From NCBI GenBank assembly GCA_946902875.1, contig OX336343.1, positions 16,601,596 to 16,665,595 of the forward strand: DNA of 64,000 nt, given 5' to 3'. The stretch's first letter is position 1. The number at the start of each line of letters is the position of its first letter. The notes beneath the pieces were generated by a model, which was given only the letters and a program-made list of their open reading frames with translations, made no database searches and had not been told where the DNA came from. The translations under genes and the position numbers were made by a program. Source of the DNA: Nematopogon swammerdamellus (lineage: Eukaryota; Arthropoda; Insecta; Lepidoptera; Adelidae). Below are positions 24,601 through 33,600 of the stretch, piece after piece.

Positions 24601-27600
24601 CCGGAGATATGTAAGATGACGTTGGTATAAACTGCATGGCAATTGATGAATTTTCAAGTTATAAACAAATATATGTGCAGATAAGCAGCATCACCACTAG
24701 ATTGATTATTTGTTTATTATTACATTGTTGTATCCTTCACAGGAAATGCTGGTACTACGTTCGTGGAAGCCGTCATTAATTTTGTGCGGAACGTAAAGAC
24801 AATCAGTGTATGGGACACAACGCTCGGTGCTGCCACGATTATAATGCTGCTTTTGCTCAAAGTAAGTTTTTAAAAATTTTTTATTTATTTATTGACCTGC
24901 TAGACTTTTTCGAAACCACAAATAAAGTAAAAGTAGAAAGGTAGTTCAAGACTATGAACACATGTTTGGAAATAAACATTCCAAAGAATATTTTTTTAAA
25001 TAAGTGATAAATATCCAAGCGGGAAAACTATTTTTAACATTATCAATTTGTTGATTAATTGATACTTCCTTCGGCATTCGGCTTCAATTCGGCTTGAATT
25101 TGTCACCATTCGGATGTATTCGGTGACAAGCGATCACACGAGCAGTGCCAAGGACAAAACAAAAAATTCGTGACAGCCAATAAGCTTGCCACACACGCTC
25201 GCTGGAAATATAAAATGTCAAACCTCCACTTACGAATTTTCAAAATCCCCTGCTGGCATTTTCCCGCTAGCCAAGTGAGTGAAAGAACACAAAACTTAAC
25301 AAATTATTATTTCTTTACGAGGCAGAAACACTAACTATACATTAATGTTCTTTGAAGTGATAAACTATTTTCAAGCCCTAAAAAAGGCATTGTGCTTTCT
25401 TTAAGGGATAAGTTTACCTTTGCACCTCACACTGTATACTAACCCTTGTAAAATGTTGTTGAGCAATAGGAAGGTGTGGATCTAAGCTTGCGATGGCTTC
25501 ACCGAACACATCCGGGCCCAACGGCAGTAGAGGAGGGTATTAATCGAGGTCGGGCGGGACTAGCGAGTGGCCACTCTAAATTTCCCGCGCATGCTTCACG
25601 TTTCGGCTCGCATCAAGCCCTCGTCAGCTAGTCTGCGTTGACTAGGACGCGGGGAAACACCAGTCCCGCTCTCGACCTCCCTCTCTCTACCTATCCATAT
25701 TCTGTATGATGCTTCCAGTGACGTTTTCGAAGCTCTCTCCATATATGAGCTTAACGTCGATCTTGGCTGCCCTAGATTCTTGAAGAGACTGTAGAGCGAC
25801 TTTGCTGGTAGTCCTCTTGCTCCGACTTCCACAGCCAATGTATATCTATAACTCCCGTAGTACCTTCTTTGCTCTTTCTCATTTATAGTTTCACTTTTCA
25901 ATGTATGAGTTTCTATTGTATTTAATGAAATTTTCAGCAATTTGGAAGATACAGCAGCCGCACTGACGTCCCCGGGTTCTCCCGCACCAAGAACATAATC
26001 TGGAAGGTGAACTGGTTCATATCCCTGGCGAGGAACGCCGTGGTGGTCGTCATCGGAATCATCATTGCCTACTGCGTCAAGATATACTTGGATGAAGAGC
26101 CATTTACTCTAACAGGTTTGCACCGTTGTTTACAGAATAAGCAGAAAAAAAGGATATTGACATTTGACACATTAAATATGGTCCTTTGAAACGTCAAAAA
26201 AAAAGCATTTTTTCTAACATTGTACGGAAATTATGTGTTTTGTAGTTTCTTTATTGGTTGAATTTGTTGACTGCAAAGCTATATAAAATTGTATATATTT
26301 ATTTGTTAATATCCGTTATGCATGCATGTATTAACTATACAATTTTCAACATTATTCTGCAGGAAAAATCAATGGTGGTCTTCCCAAATTCCAACCGCCC
26401 CCATTTTCGACGGTTGTAGGCAACCAAACCTATTCCTTCACGGACATGCTGAACACGTTTGGACCACAGTCCGTGGTGATACCGCTCATCACTATACTGG
26501 AGTCTATTGCTATCGCTAAGGCTTTTGGTACGTATAAATTTTTTACTCGCCTTTTCCCAGTGCTCTGCCTAAAATTCTCTTTGGCAAAAATGTATAGCCA
26601 ATTTCTAAATTTTCCTTTTAGGCTATTGTTTTCCCATCCAGTTCAGTGTAGCCGTCACGACCGAAGAAACACTGGCACGGCACCCAATTCATACAGAAAC
26701 AAGAATTGGCTGGCATCACGAACTTAGAAAATGGTGTAGCCAAGCCAACCATGTTTAGGTTCAATAAACAAAATTGTGTAAGGTGGTCAGACAAGCACTT
26801 TGTAACTGGCTCATCAAAAGAGCGCCCCGGCATCGCACCTAGTCCAGACAGAAGCAAGGTGGATTAGGCTGACATCACAGTTACCGAATGATGTAATGTG
26901 GGCTACATTACATCATTCGGTAACTGTGATGTAAATTCAAGCAAGCAGGCAGGTAAACAATCAAATCAAGAAGGTAAAATCTGCCTTTAATATGGTAAAA
27001 AAAAATTTTTTTTCTTCACAGCGAAAGGCAAAATGTTGGACGCAACACAGGAGATGATTGCCTTGGGTATGTGCAACCTCGTTGGCTCATTCCTACAGAG
27101 CATGCCAGTCACTGGTTCATTCACGCGCACGGCCATCAACTACGCTTCCGGAGTTCAAACCCCCGCCGGCGGCATTTTTAAAGGTAAAATTGTCATATTT
27201 TAATAATAATAGTGTTGTGTGGTTGGGGTAAGTGTCACGATGGCTGAAATACGAACCCGGCATAGATAATACCAACCAAGTGCGAGTCGAACTCGCGCAC
27301 CGAGGGTTCCGTATCGCCCTGCCATGGTCAGCGCTGCTTCATACTGTTTTCGGTAGATGGCGCGCATACACTTTTTAGTTTTTTGTATGGGGAACCCTGT
27401 GAATTTTTTACTTTTTCTTATTTTTATTATTTGTTGTTATATCGGCCATAATAACACATATTTTGTGAACATTTCAACGGACTAACTATTACGGTTCAAG
27501 AGATACGGCCTACGGACAGACAGATGGACAGACAGACGGACAGACAGACAGACGGCGTAGGCTTAGTAATAGGGTTTCCGTACGACGGATACGGAACCTT

Positions 27601-30600
27601 AAAAATGAGTATGCTGACTAGCTATTACGGTTCAAGAGATACAGCCCTCGGACAGACAGACGGACAGATAGACAGACAGGCAGACAGACAGACAGACATC
27701 GTAGGCTTAGTAATAGGGTCCCGTACGACGGATACGGAACCCTAAAAATGAGTATGTTGGCAGGTCTGCTGGTGATAATGGCTCTGAGTCTCCTAACGAA
27801 GACGTTCTACTACATCCCGCGGGCGACCCTGGCTGGCCTCATAATGACGGCCATGTTCTCCATGATCGACTACGCCATACTACTACAGCTGTGGAGGAAA
27901 CGGAGTAAGATTGTATTCTTTTTTTTTTTTTATTTAATCCAATATGGGTGGCTGAGTCGGAGGGGCTAAAGCGCATGCTCCGACCAGCCAATATCACCTC
28001 CGAGAAGGTAGGTGCCATACCGGAGACTTCCCTGGATTGCTGGCTATACTGGACTAGAGGAGAACGCAACCGAGGCTGCTATGCGGCCATCTTACATCCA
28101 GTACGGTGGTACCAACCCAGTCGGCTACAATTTGAGCCTACCACCTAGTAAGGGGCAAGGGAAGGGACCTACAGTTTTACACCGGTTCCGAACGGTGAAG
28201 CAGCAGGTGTAGGTATGCACGTCAATTTTTAGCCAGAAAAAACTCATTGGTACACGCCGACCGGATTCGAACCGAGGACCTCTCGCACGAGAAGCCGACG
28301 CCCAAACCACTCGGCCACCCGCCGCTTGTATTCATTGTATGCATTGGTGATGGTAGCACAGCGTCACAGATTACTTAATAGTTACTTCGTAACAGATAAA
28401 TCACTCCATAGAAAAAGTTCCATACCTACGGCTTTAATAGCCTAATGTTTCACGTCACCAATCGCTGCGTGCGAAAATGTGCCTAAACTGTCGAGTGTAA
28501 AGTGATTATTGCTTTGCAGCTGAAAGCAGTAGCGTGGGCGCGCGCGCGTAGGTATGTTCCGCGCGGCTGCCGGCAGCACACTGAATTATTGATCGCCGGC
28601 GGTCCACCGGGCGGTGGGTAGTTAGCATGCGCAAGTACATAGAGTGCATGAGGCCTGACAGCGTAGGAAGGGGACACATGCGTAATATGTGCCGTGCGTG
28701 TCCGCTCTCCCTCGACAGTGTGTGCGACCCGCGTTATTTAATTATTTATTTATTAAAAACCGGCCCATACCTAGCGACTGGTTGCCTCAAAATCTAGGCA
28801 GGTAAATATTAATTACAAAGTAGACACCATTCTGTCAACTACCTACTCCAGGTTAGCTAAAGCTCACCTGCAGTAGGAAAATAAAGAGGTGCAGGTGAGC
28901 TAATTTCATGGCTACAGTCTGAAATGTCGTGGACGGCAACTGAATACATCAAACTTCGGTAGCCTGCCTACCTCCATCCCCTGCATTTGCTGTGCGGATG
29001 CCGTATATCCCACCCCCCGCGCCATACTGGATGTAAGATGGCCGCATAGCAGCCTCGGTTGTGTTCTCCTCTAGTCCAGTATAGCCAGCAATCCAGGGAA
29101 GTCTCCGGTATGGCACCTAACTTCTCGGAGGTGATATTGGTTGGTCGGAGCATGTGCTTTGGCCCCTCCGACTCGGCCACCCATACCGGATTAAGTACAT
29201 AAAAAAAATACCGCACCGCTTGCAGAGTCCATACTCACGCACACCTTGGTAATCACGGTGATGATGATGATAATCATGATGATGATGATGATGGCGATGA
29301 TGTTGACGGCACTGCTAATGACAACTATGAATCATCCTGATTACAATCTACAAATTTTGATAAAAATCATAATGATCGTGAAAATCGATGTTGATGATGA
29401 CAACAATGATGACGATGATGCTGATTTGGATGCCTGTGTTGGTGATAATGATGTTGATGGTAGTTATAATCGTGACGATGTAATTGTTGTTGACGATGAT
29501 GATATTATCTCTAGAGTCGGAGTGGTGCGTGCTGATGATCACTGCGCTAGCGTGCCTCTATATAGGACTCGAGTACGGAATCATCAGCGGAATCCTAGCC
29601 GACGCTTGTCTGCTATTATTCAGAACCTCCAGGCCCAACCTGAAATTGGACGTTACGAAGGTGTGTTTTATTGCATTTGATTTAGTTTTCCTAGGATTCA
29701 AGAAATAGTGTGATCATATCATTTAGTTAGGAAGCCCGTTCTTATAGAATATAATTGAAATAAAAGTATGTTTCCAGTGTTAAGTGAGTGCTGCCAATGC
29801 ACTCGTGAAGACTTATCTCTCAATAATATGAGAAAGACAAGGATTGGTCTTCGATAGAGCACAATTCAAGGACTACAGTAGGTTATTGAAATGCTGCTAA
29901 TAATACCATTTGAAACACTGAAATGAAAATAAAAGGATTCTTCATTCATTATATTTTATCCTTCATATGCAAATACTCTCTTGGACTTGTCAAAATGTTT
30001 CTTCATTATTTAGATGAAAGCCGAAAATAAAGAGAAAAAATACGCCCCGACCAGGATCCGAGCCTGGACCTCTGACACGAGCCGCCGCAGGTCCGGGTTC
30101 GAATCCTGGTCGGAACGTATATTTTTTTATTTTGTCATTCACTTTAAAAAAATTGCAAGTGTAGCAACAGTTCAGTTTTCTAATATTTTTTAAATATAAC
30201 ATACCTACAACACAATTTAAACAAAGTTATTAAATACAATTAACTTAATAAATAACTACATACTAAGACTAGACTATAGTGTTGACGGAGACAGAAGCGA
30301 GGTACGGTAAATATTTTACTTACAGTAGTCTACCTACGGATAAGTCCGCCTTTGCGCCTTATGTAAATTTTCTTATGTACTTGAATGTTTATTGGAGCAA
30401 TAAAACATTTTCTATCTATCTACCTGCTGCTAGTAAAATATTTCATCCAACTCAGTCGACTCTGCCATAACTTTTTTTTGTTCAGTTTCTTTTTAGGGTT
30501 CCGTATCCGGTACGGGACCCTATTATTAAGCCTACGCCGTCTGTCTGTCTGTCTGTCCGAGGGCTGAATCTCTTGAACCGTAAGGGTAGCCCGTTGAAAT

Positions 30601-33600
30601 ATTCACAGAATATGATTTATTATGGCCGATATAACAACAAAATATAATAAAAATAAGAAAAAGTAAAAAAATCACGGGGTTCCTATAGAAGAAACCAAAA
30701 AGTCTATGCGCGCCGCGCCATCTACCGAATAGAATATGAAGCGTTTTAACTAATCATGACATTTAACTAATATGAAGCATTTCATAACACGCCATTAGAT
30801 GGCGTGAGTGGCGCTAACCATGACATGGCGATACGGAACCCTCGGTGCGGGAGTTCGACTTGCACTTGGCATGTTTTTTTTTTAATCAATACAGTTAGAG
30901 TGTTTTCATTTTACGAAGGCACGAGGGGTATGAGGTAGGAAGTGGTGAGACCGCGCGGAGCTCAGTAGGGAACGACTCAGTTCGACGGAGCGACGCGGAG
31001 ACGTCTAGAACGTGTGTACCGACCGGGCACCGAGTTCGTTCTCTACTGAGCTCCGCGCGGTCGCCTCTCGTACCACTTCCTACCGTACCCCTCGTGCCTT
31101 CGTAAAATGAAAATACTCTAACAAGGTTACTTATCTCTGTTACCAGATGGGAAGTCGAGACGGTGTTGTGATAACTCCCTCGGGCAGCCTGCGGTACTGC
31201 GCAGCGGACCATCTCAGCAAGTTCATACAGAGCGCGACGGTGGACAAGCGACACAGAAACCTGAGCTCGCTGCTCATCGTGGTGGATGGAAGATACGTTG
31301 AGGCCATGGACACGACTGTCGCGAAGGTAGGCAGATTGCTCTGATTTTACAGTATAATCAGTTTCTTTTTATTAACCCCCCATCAAAGAGATTATAAAAC
31401 CCAGGGGTGGGTTTAATGTCTTTGCCCCCAACCCAAAAAGAGGGGTGTTATAAGTTGTTATAACGTGTTTGTGTATGTGTGTATGTGTGTATGGGTGTTG
31501 TGTGGCATCGTAGCTCCCAAACGGATGAACCAATTTGGATACAGTTTTTTTTTATTAGAAAGCTGGTTTAATCGGGATGATTCTTAGCTATGTTTGTAAT
31601 CATGTAATCAAGTAATTAAGTAATAAAAAAATTTATAATTTTAAAAAGTTGACCGAATTGCATTTTTTTTTATGGAAACTGACACGGTTGGATGCATCAC
31701 CTACACAACATCCGTGATGTCAGCTCATAACACTGGGTGACTAGATGCCATGTCAGTGCTTACCTTCATTTCATGTCGGCCACACTGAACTGGACGGAGA
31801 ACACTATTTACATAGCTGTTTCGACCGACGTTTCGCTCAGTGCGGTGGTACTAACCCGGCCGGGATAAACCCTACCACCTAGTAAGTTAAGAAGGGAAGG
31901 GACCTACAGTTTAATGCGGAATCCGAACCACGGTCAGCCTCCAACGGTCGAGTGGTCACCCATTTTGTTTGTAAATAAGTAATCAAATAATTAAGGAAAA
32001 GAAAATTATTATCTTAAAAAGTGGACCGATTTGCATGCGTTTTTTTTTTAAAAGCTTGTATAGCTATGTCGGCATTCGGTGAATTTGATTGATGCCTTGC
32101 CAAGCTACGGATCTGTAGTCATTGTAAATACCATAAGTTCAAAATCGAATTAAAATCGTGTTCTAGAATCTGGTGGCAGTAATAACGGATCTGGAGAAGA
32201 ATTCGCACTCCATCTTGTTCTGGAACTTCTCAGCGAGTGTTCGGGCGCTGTGCGAGGAGATTGCACCTAACACGGCCGGAAAGTTTATCACTACGCCGCG
32301 TCTAGAGGACTACCTTCCAGGTATGGCCGGTTCCGAGGTGTTAACGTATTGCCCATTTTTAGGGTTCCGTATCCGGTACGGGACCCTATTATAAGCTTAC
32401 GCCGTCTGTTTGTCTGTCTGTCTGTTTGTCCGTCCGTCCGTCTGTCCGAGGGCTGTACCACTTGAACCGTAATAGGTAGCCCGTTGAAATTTTCACAGAA
32501 TATGTGTTATAGCCCATATATAACAACAAATAATAAAAATAAGAAAAAGTAAAAATTCACGGGGGTTCCCATAGAAGAACTAATAAGTGTATGCGCGCGC
32601 CATCTACCGAAAAGGGTATGAAGCATTTTAACTAATCATGAATTTTAACTAATATGAAGCATTTCATAAACACGCCATAGATGGCGTGAGCGGTGCTGAC
32701 CATGACATGGCAATACGGAACCTTCGCCTCGGTGCGCTAGTTCGACTCGCACTTGGCCAGTTTTTTATTCATACTTTTCCCACTAAGCTCGAAGAAGAAA
32801 ATTTTAAATAGAAATCACATTTTTAAACAAAACAAATAAATAAAAACTGCTTAACCTGTAAACATACAGATGGTGACGAAGAGTGAGCCCACTCAGCTGA
32901 TTCACAATTCATGATGACGAAGATAGTTTTTTGGTTCCCCTTAAAAAAAAAAACTAAACAAGTGAAAACAAACAAAAACAAATGTGTGATAGCATAGACA
33001 TATCCAAATCTAAGTATAAGTGATAGACATTGATTTTGGTGATAGATAATATGAGATAGATAATGTGATAGATTGTAACTAAGTGAAGAGTGAGTTTGTG
33101 TATATGTATGTGTGTATAAATAGGCGCCGACTACGTGGGTGCTCGGGGGCTCCAGCACCCACGAGGGTTGAGTAGTGGGTGCGGAGCACCCACGACGATA
33201 GATATAAAAACTGATCAGTAATAGGATTTGAGCTACGATAAAAGTGCCTTATTTACTTACAAGCCTTTGAGCGGCCACATTTACACATTTGCACTAGTGG
33301 CGCGACGAATAGCGTACGTTATAGTACTCCTATATTATTCTATACCATGCAATAGAATATAGGAGCACTACATGTGTAGGTTCATCGTGCGAATGTGTAA
33401 ATGCGGCAAATGCAAAACATTGTGCGAACGTTTTGCGACGACGCTGCCAGGTGCCGGGAGAATTAATGAAAAATTGGAGAAGCATATGTCCAGCAGTGGA
33501 CGCCAAACCTTGAATGATTATTGTTCAATAAAAAAAAAAATTGCATGAGCACCCACGAGGATTTCTAAAAGTCGGCGGCCCTGTGTATAATTAAAACTAT

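Noticed and set aside
25596..25940. Minus-strand ATG at 25940 as a real start
   Set aside because: It lies inside transporter exon 7; only the lower part of the frame is LINE-derived.
29246..29680. 144-codon open frame over the GAT repeat and exon 11
   Set aside because: The first two-thirds is microsatellite, the frame over exon 11 is wrong for the transporter, and the residues are low-complexity Met/Asp runs.
30895..31254. 119-codon minus-strand frame
   Set aside because: Antisense over a foldback MITE and the transporter exon 12; a shadow frame.
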